This document shows, piece by piece, positions 1 to 8,371 of a DNA stretch of 64,000 nt (the first letter of the stretch is position 1; every line of letters starts with the position of its first letter). Source of the DNA: CAZCTC01 sp964501335. Lineage in GTDB: Bacteria > Chloroflexota > Anaerolineae > B4-G1 > SLSP01. The translations under genes were made by a program, and so were the position numbers. The notes beneath the pieces are model-generated. The model saw only the letters and a program-made list of their open reading frames with translations. It made no database searches and was not told the origin of the DNA. The stretch lies in NCBI GenBank assembly GCA_964501335.1, contig CAZCTC010000024.1:33841-97840 (forward strand), given 5' to 3'.

Positions 1-330
1 ATCTTCCAGACCGGAGACCTCTGGGTCAATCTCGACACCCACGAAGTCAAAGTCGATAACCGTCTGGTCTCTCTGACTCCAACCGAATTTTCCTTGCTCT
101 CGGCCCTGATTCAGGATGCCGGCCGCACCGTCAGCCATGACACCCTGCTACGCCGGGTATGGGGGGCGGAATACGTCAATCGCCGGGATTATCTAAAACT
201 CTATATCTGGTATCTGCGCCAGAAAATCGAAAACGATCCTCGCGATCCCCGTTATTTACTCAGTGAACGTGGACAGGGTTATCGTCTCGTTACCGATAGC
301 CAGACAGCTGAAAACTACGCCGGAGAATAA
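1..330 (+). CDS. C-terminal part of an OmpR-type winged-helix regulator (5' truncated by the window)
   Basis: An open frame enters from base 1 and ends in TAA at 328-330. The visible 109 residues form a Trans_reg_C winged helix: a beta-hairpin start, then TPTEFSLLSAL, the recognition-helix region VWGAEYVNRRDYLKLYIWYLRQKIE, summarised here by its LYIWYLRQKIE core, and the C-terminal hairpin GQGYRL. This is the DNA-binding half of OmpR/PhoB response regulators; the receiver domain, if present, lies upstream of the window. The next gene starts 2 bases after the stop, so the two are almost certainly co-transcribed. The last 13 residues after the hairpin are a short unstructured tail. What phosphorylates it cannot be seen. 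Confidence 0.9.
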   Translation: MFQTGDLWVNLDTHEVKVDNRLVSLTPTEFSLLSALIQDAGRTVSHDTLLRRVWGAEYVNRRDYLKLYIWYLRQKIENDPRDPRYLLSERGQGYRLVTDSQTAENYAGE

Positions 331-332
331 AG

Positions 333-2780
333 GTGTTATACGCCGCCTGGATTGGACGGGGGACCGCAACCTGGAAATTCGACCTCACCTCCGCCCTGAT
401 TGGAGCGGTCGTTGCCTGGATCATTGCGATTGTTATTTATCAAAAACGGGAAGCGATTCATCGCCTTTGGATAAAAGCCTGGGAACCCATCCGACAAATA
501 CGGCGCAAAATGCAGGCCAGCCAGGAGGAAAAGTATCTCCAGGCTTTACAAGGCAAACTTCGCGAACGCTGGCTCTTCTCACCGGCTGATCCCCGCAAAG
601 TTTTTCTGCCGCCTGTACTGGAAACCTTACCACCGCTGCCACGCATGGCGTCAGAAAGCGGTGAATTACCGGACCCAATGCTGGTCCCCTTTGCTGACTT
701 ACTCGAAAGTTATCCTCGCCTGATCATTTCCGGCGCTCTGGGTTCAGGGCGTACCGCAGCCTTAATCCGTCTCGCATGGTCGGTTACCGAAGGGGATGTC
801 GCTCCGGGCCTCCCCTTCCATCATTTCCCCGCCTGGATCGACATGGCCGGGTGGAGCAAAATCCCCCCCAAAGTTACCACCCCCCTCGACCGGATTGCCC
901 AACTGGCCGCTCAGACCGTCCCCGATTCCACACGGCAATGGATTGCCGGCCAGTTGCGCAAAGAACCTTCGCTGATCCTGATCGACAACTGGGATGAATT
1001 ACCTCAAAAAGCCCGCCAGGAAGCAGCGGAGGCCATCGCCGAAACCGCGGCCAAACTCCCTGAAAGCATCTGGATCATCGCTTCGGGCCTTGAGGGCTAC
1101 GGTATGCTGGTTGAAAAGGGCTTCGTTCCGCTCCAGTTGCCGCTGCAACTCATCGAAGATAAAGAACTGGCGATCCTCTACGCCGGCTGGTCCGGCTCTC
1201 CCACTCCCGATGTCCAGGCCATCCCCGAAGAAGCCCGTCGGCTGCTCCGATGGGCCATCGAAACCGGAGATTCCGCCCTGCATCTGACCCTGCGCATCCA
1301 GCTCTATTTACGCCAGTGTCAACTGCCGCAGAAACTGAGTGATGTCCTGCAGGCGCTGCTGGATACCCAGATCAAACGAGTCGAAGCGGAAGGCGAAAAC
1401 GGAGAAATCCAAAAAATCGCCTACACGATCGCCATTCAAAGCATGGAATATCTGGCCCTCAAGGCCCGGATCGAACATCGCCATCTGACGCAAACTGAAC
1501 TTGCCGAGTATGTTGTCAGCCAGATCCCCGCCGGCACCCCCCATCCGCAAAAAATCGAAGGCCCGGTTCGCAAATACTGGCAAAAATCCGGACTGATCCG
1601 TAATGAGGGCCAGGAACGTCGGCTGATCCATTACGTATGGGAAGAATTCCTCGCCGCCCGCAATCTGGCCAACGATCCCAATGCCGTACAACGCTTTATC
1701 GAGCATCGCCAGGATCCCACCTGGGCCTTCTTCCTGGAATGCTTCCTGGGCATGGGAGAAGCTACGCCGCTCATCAAGACGGTAATGGCCGAATCCTTAA
1801 GCACCAACAAACAGGATTTAATGCTCTATGCGACTCGCTGGGCCACGCTGGCCCCTGAAAATGTCGCCTGGCGCAAGAACCTGATGATCACTCTGGCCAA
1901 GACCTTTATGGATCCCTCGCTGGATTCCGGCTTCCGGATCAGCCTCGGCCGCGGACTGGCCCTGGTGACCGGAGAAAATGCCCGCGCCTTCTTCCTGCAA
2001 GCCCTGCAACAGGCCCGCACCGTTGAAATCCGCTGCGCCGCACTGCGAGGCCTGGGCTGGACCGGCACTCCGCAAGAAATGACCTTCCTGGCCGCCGCCT
2101 TAAAAGACCCCACCCCCGAGATTCGCATCAGCGCCATCCATGCCCTGGCCGATCTGGGAACCCCGGGCGCCTTCAAGACATTGCGGCTGGCTCTCTACAA
2201 GAGCGAAGAAGATGTCATGTTAATCATCGCCGAAGAGCTGGCCCGCAATCCCGAAGGCTGGGAGATGCTCAAAGAGGCCGCCGAAGACAACGACATCCTG
2301 ATCCGCCGCGCTACGGCTCTGGCCCTGGGACAGATCAACAAACCGTGGGCCAACGCCCTGCTGCAAAAGATGCACCTGGAAGACAGTCAATGGCTGGTCC
2401 GCTCGGCCGCAGAAGAGGCCATGTTGACCCAAAGCGCCGCCGGCAAACGGGTCATCATCCCGTCCCCGCCGGCCGTCGATCAAACCGAATGGCTGATCCA
2501 ATGGGCGGCCCGCCATGGCAGCGGACTGGGCGTCGGCGATGCAGCCCTGCTCACGTTGATCGATGCCCTGCGCAGCCCGGAAATCGATGCGGCCGTCCTG
2601 GCTGCTCAGACCCTCGCCTACATTGGCCGGGAAGAACACCTCGATGTGCTGCGGCCCATGCTCGACGATCCCCGCCCCTCAGTACAGACAGCGGTCACCG
2701 CCGCCGTCTCCCTCATCGAGCAGCGCTACCGCCCGCCGATGTTCGATCCCCAGTCGCAATCGGAAACCGAACCGGTATAG
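333..2780 (+). CDS. Membrane-anchored NACHT-like (STAND) ATPase with C-terminal HEAT repeats
   Basis: 815 residues from a GTG start 2 bases after the regulator stop. One hydrophobic segment lies at about residues 19-37, followed by a basic helix, so the rest should be cytoplasmic. The NTPase region has a P-loop-like GALGSGRT at about 134-141 and a Walker B LILIDNWDEL at about 214-223. The Walker A Lys is Arg, an oddity that may reduce ATP hydrolysis. Residues about 535-800 consist of helical HEAT-like repeats (for example EIRCAALRGLG, EIRISAIHALADLG, LIRRATALALG). STAND ATPases of this design act as switchable sensors: the repeats bind a ligand and the NTPase oligomerises. The coupling to a winged-helix regulator suggests a signalling unit, but the ligand and output are unknown. 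Confidence 0.85.
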   Translation: MLYAAWIGRGTATWKFDLTSALIGAVVAWIIAIVIYQKREAIHRLWIKAWEPIRQIRRKMQASQEEKYLQALQGKLRERWLFSPADPRKVFLPPVLETLPPLPRMASESGELPDPMLVPFADLLESYPRLIISGALGSGRTAALIRLAWSVTEGDVAPGLPFHHFPAWIDMAGWSKIPPKVTTPLDRIAQLAAQTVPDSTRQWIAGQLRKEPSLILIDNWDELPQKARQEAAEAIAETAAKLPESIWIIASGLEGYGMLVEKGFVPLQLPLQLIEDKELAILYAGWSGSPTPDVQAIPEEARRLLRWAIETGDSALHLTLRIQLYLRQCQLPQKLSDVLQALLDTQIKRVEAEGENGEIQKIAYTIAIQSMEYLALKARIEHRHLTQTELAEYVVSQIPAGTPHPQKIEGPVRKYWQKSGLIRNEGQERRLIHYVWEEFLAARNLANDPNAVQRFIEHRQDPTWAFFLECFLGMGEATPLIKTVMAESLSTNKQDLMLYATRWATLAPENVAWRKNLMITLAKTFMDPSLDSGFRISLGRGLALVTGENARAFFLQALQQARTVEIRCAALRGLGWTGTPQEMTFLAAALKDPTPEIRISAIHALADLGTPGAFKTLRLALYKSEEDVMLIIAEELARNPEGWEMLKEAAEDNDILIRRATALALGQINKPWANALLQKMHLEDSQWLVRSAAEEAMLTQSAAGKRVIIPSPPAVDQTEWLIQWAARHGSGLGVGDAALLTLIDALRSPEIDAAVLAAQTLAYIGREEHLDVLRPMLDDPRPSVQTAVTAAVSLIEQRYRPPMFDPQSQSETEPV

Positions 2781-2807
2781 CAATTTTTTATTAGACAGAA
2801 TCACAAG

Positions 2808-2834
2808 GGGGCGACTTTAAAAGTCGCCCCTTCT
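2808..2834 (+). terminator. Intrinsic terminator-like hairpin after the NACHT-like gene
   Basis: GGGGCGACTT pairs with AAGTCGCCCC around a very short loop, 28 bases after the stop codon. The downstream T-run is weak (TTCTCG), so it may work poorly as a terminator. Confidence 0.6.
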
Positions 2835-2846
2835 CGTTCGGCCATC

Positions 2847-2951
2847 AATTTTCATCCTTCGGGGTGCCGCCCTCCGGCATGGCCTTCTGTCCTGAAAATA
2901 GGCCTTTATGGCATGGCCCCGGCCTTGTAACGTCCCGCAAATGATCTTTTC
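2847..2951. repeat. 105-bp direct repeat, copy 1
   Basis: Bases 2847-2951 are identical to 3094-3198, 247 bp away. The repeat carries a CCTTCGGGGTGCCGCCCTCC motif and runs into the conserved flank (CGTCCCGCAA) of the hairpin element that follows, so a whole unit of repeat plus element has been duplicated. Confidence 0.9.
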
Positions 2952-3070
2952 TCGTCCTGATACGCCGCGCGGTGCGAAGCAGGCAGAGAGTTTTTTTGTT
3001 GATGATTTCGTGCGCATCAGAATGCGCACGAAATCATAGCCCTTTTCCAGAGCCGCCCCGGCGGCGCAGG
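2931..3070 (-). repeat. Variable-stem hairpin element, minus orientation
   Basis: One copy of the dispersed intergenic element. In this orientation the order is CGTCCCGCAA, a GCGCGG.GCGAAGCAGG block, GAGAGTTTTTTTG, the hairpin, then CCTTTTCCAGAGCC. Stem 3002-3017 pairs perfectly with 3022-3037 (ATGATTTCGTGCGCAT, loop CAGA). The flanks match other copies but the stem sequence is its own. Confidence 0.85.
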
Positions 3071-3093
3071 CTGTCTACTGTCTACTTCCGCTG

Positions 3094-3198
3094 AATTTTC
3101 ATCCTTCGGGGTGCCGCCCTCCGGCATGGCCTTCTGTCCTGAAAATAGGCCTTTATGGCATGGCCCCGGCCTTGTAACGTCCCGCAAATGATCTTTTC
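3094..3198. repeat. 105-bp direct repeat, copy 2
   Basis: Identical to 2847-2951 over 105 bases. Just upstream (3071-3090) is CTGTCTACTGTCTACTTCC, a short word also seen near 13388, 20307 and 50237. Confidence 0.9.
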
Positions 3199-3313
3199 CC
3201 GGTCAGATACGACGCGCGGGATGGCGAGAGAAAGTTTTTTTGTTTATGTTTTGGTGCGCCTCAGAAGGCGCCCCAAAACATGGCCTTTTCCAGAGCCGCC
3301 CCGGCGACACATC
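3179..3313 (-). repeat. Variable-stem hairpin element, minus orientation
   Basis: Stem 3246-3261 (ATGTTTTGGTGCGCCT) pairs with 3266-3281, with one mismatch and loop CAGA. The flanks are CGTCCCGCAA, GAGAAAGTTTTTTTG and CCTTTTCCAGAGCCGCCCCGG, nearly identical to the copy 247 bp upstream, but the stem differs. Confidence 0.85.
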
Positions 3314-3321
3314 TTCATAAA

Positions 3322-3402
3322 AAACACAGAGAAGAATTTAAAATAAATCTCTTTTCTTCTTCTCTGTGCTCTGTGACTCTGTGGTGAAATCTCTTTTTCA
3401 TC
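3322..3402. repeat. CACAGAG-type palindromic intergenic element
   Basis: CACAGAGAAGAA (3325-3336) pairs with TTCTTCTCTGTG (3357-3368). It is followed by a CTCTGTGACTCTGTGGTGAAATCTC tail, quoted here as its CTCTGTGGTGAAATCTC end. Related copies are at 13412-13500 and 14670-14785. No function is visible. Confidence 0.7.
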
Positions 3403-3442
3403 TTTTGGGATGTCGCCCCGCATGGACAGCCGTTCCTCCCCC

Positions 3443-3970
3443 TCACTGCACCCCGGTATAAATCCTCCACGCCGGATGATTGATCAGCTCAGGCACTTTC
3501 TCATTAAGCATCTGGCAGGCGGACCGGGCAAAATTCTCACAGCACCGGATCAGTTCCTCAGGATCGGCAAGGGCCGCCCGACGGTTGAGTTCTGAATAGA
3601 TCAAGACCTCATCTCCATATCGTTGAAAATGAATCGAAGGCGCGCCGTCAGGAATCTCATATACAAATCTTTCGTCATTCTTCAAAATCTTTATTCTTTC
3701 TATTCCCCGTACCAGTAAATCCAGGATCTGAATCTGAAACCAGGGCCACGAGGTAATTCTCTTTTCTGGAATCAATTCACCTGCGGGCGTCCCTACCATA
3801 ATTATTTCTTCCCGCGGTGCCGGCTCCAATAACTCCACGCCGTCGACATTCAACCTCACCGGTAACAAAAAACCTGTCATCAACAATGTGCCCCAGTGCG
3901 TCCCGGCGACATCAAACTGTCTATCTTGCGCGATCTCACATTCATCAAGCTGAAATTCAAAGATAACCAT
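3443..3970 (-). CDS. Hypothetical soluble protein, translationally coupled to the upstream small membrane protein
   Basis: 175 residues starting MVIFEFQLDE. The ATG at 3968-3970 overlaps the TGA of the upstream gene (ATGA), which fixes the start; a longer open frame to 4123 exists, but it lies inside the neighbour. It has no signal peptide and no membrane segment. The composition is mixed alpha/beta, with an acidic N-terminus and a helical C-terminus containing LIRCCENFARSACQMLNEK. I do not recognise the family. The size and the pairing with a small membrane protein resemble immunity-protein-like pairs, but that is only a guess. Confidence 0.75.
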   Translation of the reverse strand: MVIFEFQLDECEIAQDRQFDVAGTHWGTLLMTGFLLPVRLNVDGVELLEPAPREEIIMVGTPAGELIPEKRITSWPWFQIQILDLLVRGIERIKILKNDERFVYEIPDGAPSIHFQRYGDEVLIYSELNRRAALADPEELIRCCENFARSACQMLNEKVPELINHPAWRIYTGVQ

Positions 3971-4290
3971 CAATGCCCTCCGGCGAAAAATCCGCCACAC
4001 AACATACAACTGCCCAAGAAAGCTACCACCAGAAGCATCATCCCCACGGCACGCTGGATTCCCCGCCCCGTCTTCTGAGCCTCCGGCGAATTGACCACTT
4101 GATCGAGCCCGATGGCTTTCCATGAAAAAACGAAATCGGGATCCATTCCCAGCCTGGCTCGAAACTCCCTGTTCGCCCTGGAATTACCCCGATTCCAATC
4201 ATCGGATCGAAAGGCCCAAAAGTACCCTATGACCCAGAAAAAGGCCACCGCTAAAACGGAAAGCACTAAATTTAACCAATCGGTTTTCAT
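3970..4290 (-). CDS. Small two-helix membrane protein of unknown function
   Basis: 106 residues from ATG at 4288-4290. Hydrophobic segments are at about residues 5-25 (LVLSVLAVAFFWVIGYFW) and 83-103 (AVGMMLLVVAFLGSCMLCG), so both ends probably face the same side with a 55-residue loop between. It ends in ATGA overlap with the downstream gene at 3443-3970, so the pair is one translational unit. A hairpin element copy lies directly upstream. A longer start at 4332 is possible but would extend into that element. No family recognised. Confidence 0.7.
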   Translation of the reverse strand: MKTDWLNLVLSVLAVAFFWVIGYFWAFRSDDWNRGNSRANREFRARLGMDPDFVFSWKAIGLDQVVNSPEAQKTGRGIQRAVGMMLLVVAFLGSCMLCGGFFAGGH

Positions 4291-4306
4291 CGTCTTAGGC
4301 CTTTCA

Positions 4307-4442
4307 CGTCCCGCAAATAATACTTTCCCCATAAAACACGCCGCGCTGGATGGAGGAAGAGAGTTTTTTTGTTTATGTTTTCGGCGGCTTCAGAAAGCCG
4401 CCGAAAACATAAGTTTTTTCCAGAACCGTCCCGGCAACACAC
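4307..4442 (-). repeat. Variable-stem hairpin element, minus orientation
   Basis: Stem 4375-4390 (ATGTTTTCGGCGGCTT) pairs perfectly with 4395-4410, loop CAGA. The flanks ACGTCCCGCAAATAA, CGCCGCGCTGGATGG, GAGAGTTTTTTTG and TTTTCCAGAACC match the family. Confidence 0.85.
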
Positions 4443-4447
4443 TCTGA

Positions 4448-4555
4448 GCCCTCCCCCTCACCCCCATGCCGGCGGCGCATCTTCACAAAAACTCTCCTGA
4501 AAGCGCGCCGGACCTGCACAACTGCATGGGGGAGGGATGGGAGGGGGCCAGGGGG
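4448..4555. repeat. C-rich/G-rich imperfect inverted repeat with G-quadruplex potential
   Basis: The C-rich tract 4448-4469 (CCTCCCCCTCACCCCCATGC) is mirrored by GCATGGGGGAGGGATGGGAG at 4525-4544. G-runs at 4528-4532, 4534-4536, 4539-4541, 4543-4547 and 4551-4555 meet the usual four-tract G-quadruplex pattern. The rest of the 4443-4607 gap shows nothing else. Confidence 0.5.
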
Positions 4556-4607
4556 AAGATGAGGGCCTGCGCGAGAAAACATACCCTTTTCCAGAACCTT
4601 CACACAC

Positions 4608-4640
4608 AAAAAAAACGCGCCCCATTTTCAGGAGCGCGTC
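4608..4640 (-). terminator. Intrinsic terminator of the rpmH-parA operon
   Basis: On the minus strand GGACGCGCTCC, a short loop and GGGGCGCGT are followed by eight T. It lies 44 bases past the parA stop. Confidence 0.8.
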
Positions 4641-4683
4641 CACTCTTCCGACCTTCCAATCTCCCAATCCGGCCGGTTCCGAC

Positions 4684-5493
4684 CTATTCCTCAATACTTG
4701 CCGGAGGCTTCCAATCGACCTGATAACCGTCGCTGCGCAGCAATTCCCACGCCAGCACCCGGTAGGCCAGCGCTCCCCGCGAGCGCGGAGCGTAAACAAT
4801 CCCCGGCTGGCCGAAGCTGGGCGCTTCGCTCAATTGCACACTGCGCGGCACCAATACATTGAAGACCAGATTCGGGAAATGCCGCCGCACTTCATCTACC
4901 ACCTGCCGCGAAAGCGAGGTGCGCTTATCGTACATGGTCAATACCAGCCCCCGCAACCGCAAGTTGGCATTCAGACCGCGCTGCACCAGCGTCACGGTCC
5001 GCATCAACTGGGAAAGCCCCTCCAGCGCCAGATATTCGCACTGCACAGGCACCATCACCCCTTCAGCCGCCGTCAACGCATTCACCGTCAAGGTACCAAG
5101 GCTGGGCGGAGAATCGAGCAAAATATAATCGTAATCACCCACCGTCTCCAGAGCCCGGCGCAATCGCTCCGCCCGTTCATGAGCATCGGCAATCGCATTG
5201 AGCTCCACAGTCGCCCCGGCCAATGCCTGAGCGCTGGGCAACAAATCGAGCCCGGGCCAGACCGTCTGACGAATCACCTCGGCGGGAAGACAACGCCCGA
5301 TCAACACCTCATAGAGCGAAGGTGAAACGGTCTGTGTCTTAACCCCTAAACTGGTCGTGGCATTCCCCTGCGGGTCCACATCGACGACAAGTACGCGCCG
5401 CCCCCAGTCGGCCATACAGGCCGCCAGATTGACAATCGTCGTCGTCTTGCCGACGCCCCCCTTCTGATTGGCAAAAGCGTAAATCCGGGTCAT
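4684..5493 (-). CDS. parA: ParA/Soj-family chromosome-partitioning ATPase
   Basis: 269 residues. It has the deviant Walker A KGGVGKTTT at residues 11-19, DVDPQGNATTSLG at about 39-51 and Walker B YILLDSPPSLGTLT near 120-135, all diagnostic of ParA/Soj. These ATPases bind DNA nonspecifically in the ATP state and position origins together with ParB. The start is 6 bases after the pfkB stop. Soj commonly sits at the end of the rpmH-rnpA-yidC-jag cluster, which supports the call, but here parB is missing: the next region is a terminator followed by unrelated genes. ParB may be encoded elsewhere. Confidence 0.93.
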   Translation of the reverse strand: MTRIYAFANQKGGVGKTTTIVNLAACMADWGRRVLVVDVDPQGNATTSLGVKTQTVSPSLYEVLIGRCLPAEVIRQTVWPGLDLLPSAQALAGATVELNAIADAHERAERLRRALETVGDYDYILLDSPPSLGTLTVNALTAAEGVMVPVQCEYLALEGLSQLMRTVTLVQRGLNANLRLRGLVLTMYDKRTSLSRQVVDEVRRHFPNLVFNVLVPRSVQLSEAPSFGQPGIVYAPRSRGALAYRVLAWELLRSDGYQVDWKPPASIEE

Positions 5494-5499
5494 CGCTCT

Positions 5500-6378
5500 C
5501 TACTGCTCCCTCAGCTCGGCGCTCTGCGCCGCATCCAACCATCCTGCACAGCTCCGGCTCTCCGCAGGACTGGGAACGCCGGTCAATCCAGCCCGCGTCA
5601 CCGAACGCGCCGCCAGACAGGTAGCAAAACGCGCCGCCCGTTCCGGCAAAACACCCTCGGCCAGCGCAATAAACAAAGCTGCCGCAAAAATATCCCCCGC
5701 GCCCGTAGGATCAACTTCCGCCACCGCCGGCGCCGGGATCTGCACCTCACCCTCCGCCGTGAACAGCGTCGAACCGGCCCGCCCCTGCGTCACCACCAGC
5801 AACGGTGTCTGTGTCGCCAGCGCCCGCGCCCGCTCCCAATCGCCGCCCAGATCCTCCAGACTCAACACGACGGCCGAAGCCAGCGGCAACCAGCGTCCCG
5901 CCGCTTCCCATTCCGAGACATGCACCCGACCTTCCGCATCCACCCGCCGCATCCAGCCCTGCGGCGTCACCCCGATAAAAGCCCGTCCCGAAAAGGCCGC
6001 CAGCCAGACCGGATCGCATTCTCCGGCCACCGGTCCTACATGCAGCAGCGGCGCCGTCTTCCAGGCCTCCGGCAACAGATCGGGAATTAAAGGCCGGGCA
6101 ACGGCATGCAAAAACTGCTGCCGTTGCCCGGATTGATAACGATTCTCAAACGTCGTCGTTGACTCTGCCGGCTCGACCTTCCAGTGAAGGGCACCACTCG
6201 TCGGCGGAATGAAATCCCCCTTCGCACTGGTCACCAGCCCCACCGTCCGTCCAAGCGCCGCCGCAGTCAACGCCGAATAGGCCGCCGTTCCCCCCAATGC
6301 CTCACCGCCGCCGGGCAACAGATCACGGGTGACATGCCCGACCAGAAGATAATCAATCGGGGGAAAATTCTGGCTCAT
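5500..6378 (-). CDS. PfkB-family sugar/nucleoside kinase
   Basis: 292 residues. The C-terminal PfkB signature DPTGAGDIFAAALF is at about residues 223-236; D229 is the expected catalytic base. An N-terminal GG region (GGGEALGGTAAYSAL) matches the substrate-binding loop of ribokinase-like enzymes. It phosphorylates a sugar, nucleoside or related alcohol with ATP; the substrate cannot be deduced. The ATG overlaps the jag stop (ATGA at 6375-6378), so it is translated with jag. Its position between jag and parA is unusual for this operon, where mnmE/gidA/gidB are more typical; it may be a local insertion. Confidence 0.9.
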   Translation of the reverse strand: MSQNFPPIDYLLVGHVTRDLLPGGGEALGGTAAYSALTAAALGRTVGLVTSAKGDFIPPTSGALHWKVEPAESTTTFENRYQSGQRQQFLHAVARPLIPDLLPEAWKTAPLLHVGPVAGECDPVWLAAFSGRAFIGVTPQGWMRRVDAEGRVHVSEWEAAGRWLPLASAVVLSLEDLGGDWERARALATQTPLLVVTQGRAGSTLFTAEGEVQIPAPAVAEVDPTGAGDIFAAALFIALAEGVLPERAARFATCLAARSVTRAGLTGVPSPAESRSCAGWLDAAQSAELREQ

Positions 6379-7376
6379 CGAACGGTTTTATTGCCCCGCG
6401 GAATGATCGTCACCGCCCGATCCCGGCCCACCCCGACACTTTCGGTCCGGACCCGGGAATCTTCCTGTAACGTCATATGGACCAGCCGCCGCTCGTTCGG
6501 GGGCATCGGCCGCAAATGCACGGTCCGGCCGGACTGCACCGCCCGATCGGCCGCTTTGCGGGCCATCGCCTGTAAACTGCTGCGCCGGCGTTCCCGATAA
6601 CCATCGGCATCCAGGACCAGATTGTAATCCCCTTCCACCTGCCGATGCACCAGCGTCCGCACCAGATACTGAATTTCGTCCAGAGTCCGCGCGTGCGGGC
6701 CTACCAACATTTCAGCATCGCCGCCCCGCAAGGAAAGCCACAGGGTCGGGCGTTCTTCTTCTCGCCACTCAATGGTCTTTTGCAGCCGCAGCATGGCAAA
6801 GAGGCTCTCTGCCACTGTCAACACCTCCTGCCCAACCCGTTCCCGATCGACCGGAATCAGAGAGTCGGCCTCGCCGCCCTCCTCACCTTCTCCCACTGCT
6901 TCGACGTGAGCCGGACGCGGAGCAAACGAGCGCGGTGCAGATTCTGTCCGCACCCGCGGCGCAGACTCAACCCGGGCCGCCGGAGCTTCCGGACGGGCTT
7001 CAGGGCGGGGCCGAGCCACGGGAACCCGCGGTTCAGAACGAGCCACCGGAGATTCCACCGACGCACGAAGGACAGGTGCGGCATCCGATGCTACGGGTGC
7101 CGGTTCAGGGCGGGGTTTAACAACAGGGGCTGGTTCGGGACGAGGTTCGGTTACAGCCGGTTTCACAGGTTCGGGACGCACCACCGGAGCCGGAGCCGGG
7201 CGAGCAGAAATACGCACCCGCGCTTCCCGGGCCCCCAATCCCAGAAAACCTTTACTACCAGCGTCCAACACCTCGACGATCACCTGGTCGCGAGAAACGC
7301 CCAATCGGGCCGCGCCCATGATCGTCGCCTCCTCAACGGTGGGAGCTGTAATCTCCACCCACTCCTCGGATTGCAT
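6375..7376 (-). CDS. jag: Jag/KhpB-type RNA-binding protein with Jag-N, KH and R3H domains
   Basis: 333 residues. The start MQSEEWVEI is chosen because AGGAGG (7383-7388 region, minus strand) lies 6-7 bases upstream; an in-frame ATG at 7394 lacks this. Residues 1-55 are a Jag-N domain with the AGSKGFLGLGAREARVRI signature. Residues about 60-190 are a low-complexity Pro/Ala/Val/Arg/Glu linker. The C-terminal 140 residues hold a KH domain (GPHARTLDEIQYLVRTLV, with a G-rich loop) and an R3H domain ending NERRLVHMTLQ (R..H pair). Jag/KhpB binds RNA, pairs with KhpA and influences cell division and elongation in Gram-positives. It is co-encoded with yidC (spoIIIJ), as here. Confidence 0.95.
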   Translation of the reverse strand: MQSEEWVEITAPTVEEATIMGAARLGVSRDQVIVEVLDAGSKGFLGLGAREARVRISARPAPAPVVRPEPVKPAVTEPRPEPAPVVKPRPEPAPVASDAAPVLRASVESPVARSEPRVPVARPRPEARPEAPAARVESAPRVRTESAPRSFAPRPAHVEAVGEGEEGGEADSLIPVDRERVGQEVLTVAESLFAMLRLQKTIEWREEERPTLWLSLRGGDAEMLVGPHARTLDEIQYLVRTLVHRQVEGDYNLVLDADGYRERRRSSLQAMARKAADRAVQSGRTVHLRPMPPNERRLVHMTLQEDSRVRTESVGVGRDRAVTIIPRGNKTVR

Positions 7377-7477
7377 AATAGTCCTCCTCATCAACCGTTG
7401 GGGCTGCCGATCTGCCGGATCAAACCGCAGGCCCGGCGCCCACTGAAGATTTCAAATCTGCAGTCAGAACTGTCCGC

Positions 7478-8326
7478 TTAGCGTTTGACCGCCCGTACGC
7501 GACGACTGTTGGAACGGTGAGCCACTTTTCGTTCCGTATCCGAGGCGGATTCAGACTTGGCCGGCGGTTCAGCCACCGGCTCCGACTTCGAACTCACCGA
7601 CTCCGATTCTTGGGGCAAGACATAATGCTGCCGGAACATGTAGAACTGCAGAATTGTGACCAGATTGCCGATGATAAAATAGACCGACAATCCCGCGGCA
7701 TACTGGAAAGAGAAATACCCCAGCATCAACGGCATTGTGATCATCATGGATTGATTCATCGATTGAGCCTGAGGATCTTTGCTCGGCATCATCGTCAGCT
7801 TCTGGCTCAACCAGGTCGTCGCCATTACCAGGATCGGTAAAACGAAGTAAGGATCAGGCAAAGCCAGATCCAGCCACAGGAAAGTGCTGTTCAACGGCAC
7901 CAACGAACTCAAATCCAGACCCGGGATGCGATAGATATGCGACGGCAATGAAAGCAATTCCAACGGCGTCCCGGCCAGAGCACGGATGATCCCCTGATAC
8001 AGAGCGATCATCAGGGGGAATTGAATCAACAACGGCAAACAACCGGCCAGAGGATTAATCCCGGCTTCGGTAAACAACTTTTGCTGTTCCAACGCCAGCT
8101 GTTGTTGATCTTCGGGTTTGTTGTACTTTTGCCGCAGCTTTTCCATCTTGGGCTGCAAAGCAGCCTGCTGACGCGCCATCTTCTGTTGCGAAAGCATCAA
8201 AGGTGCAATCAACAACCGGACCAACACGGTCAAAACAGTGACCGCCAATATGGTCTGATGGCCCATCAACTTATAAAAAATCAGCAGCAAATTGACGATC
8301 GGGTTAACAAAAACTAAATCCCACAC
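7478..8326 (-). CDS. yidC: YidC/Oxa1-family membrane protein insertase
   Basis: 282 residues from GTG at 8324-8326 with a GGTGAGGGG ribosome-binding region just upstream. It has about five membrane segments, the cytoplasmic hairpin (QQKMARQQAALQPKMEKLRQKY) between TM1 and TM2, the conserved PLAGCLPLLIQFPL stretch, and a positively charged Ser/Arg-rich tail ending RRVRAVKR that could contact ribosomes. This is the short monoderm form without the large periplasmic domain of Gram-negative YidC. It inserts proteins into the cytoplasmic membrane with or without SecYEG. It lies between jag and a propeller lipoprotein in the operon. Confidence 0.96.
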   Translation of the reverse strand: MWDLVFVNPIVNLLLIFYKLMGHQTILAVTVLTVLVRLLIAPLMLSQQKMARQQAALQPKMEKLRQKYNKPEDQQQLALEQQKLFTEAGINPLAGCLPLLIQFPLMIALYQGIIRALAGTPLELLSLPSHIYRIPGLDLSSLVPLNSTFLWLDLALPDPYFVLPILVMATTWLSQKLTMMPSKDPQAQSMNQSMMITMPLMLGYFSFQYAAGLSVYFIIGNLVTILQFYMFRQHYVLPQESESVSSKSEPVAEPPAKSESASDTERKVAHRSNSRRVRAVKR

Positions 8327-8371
8327 CTTCCCCTCACCTTAAACGCGGATTCTCAAACCTTCCCCTCAAGC

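Noticed and set aside
4537..5325. 262-codon plus-strand frame over parA
   Set aside because: Antisense to a clear ParA and crosses its terminator; no domain recognised.
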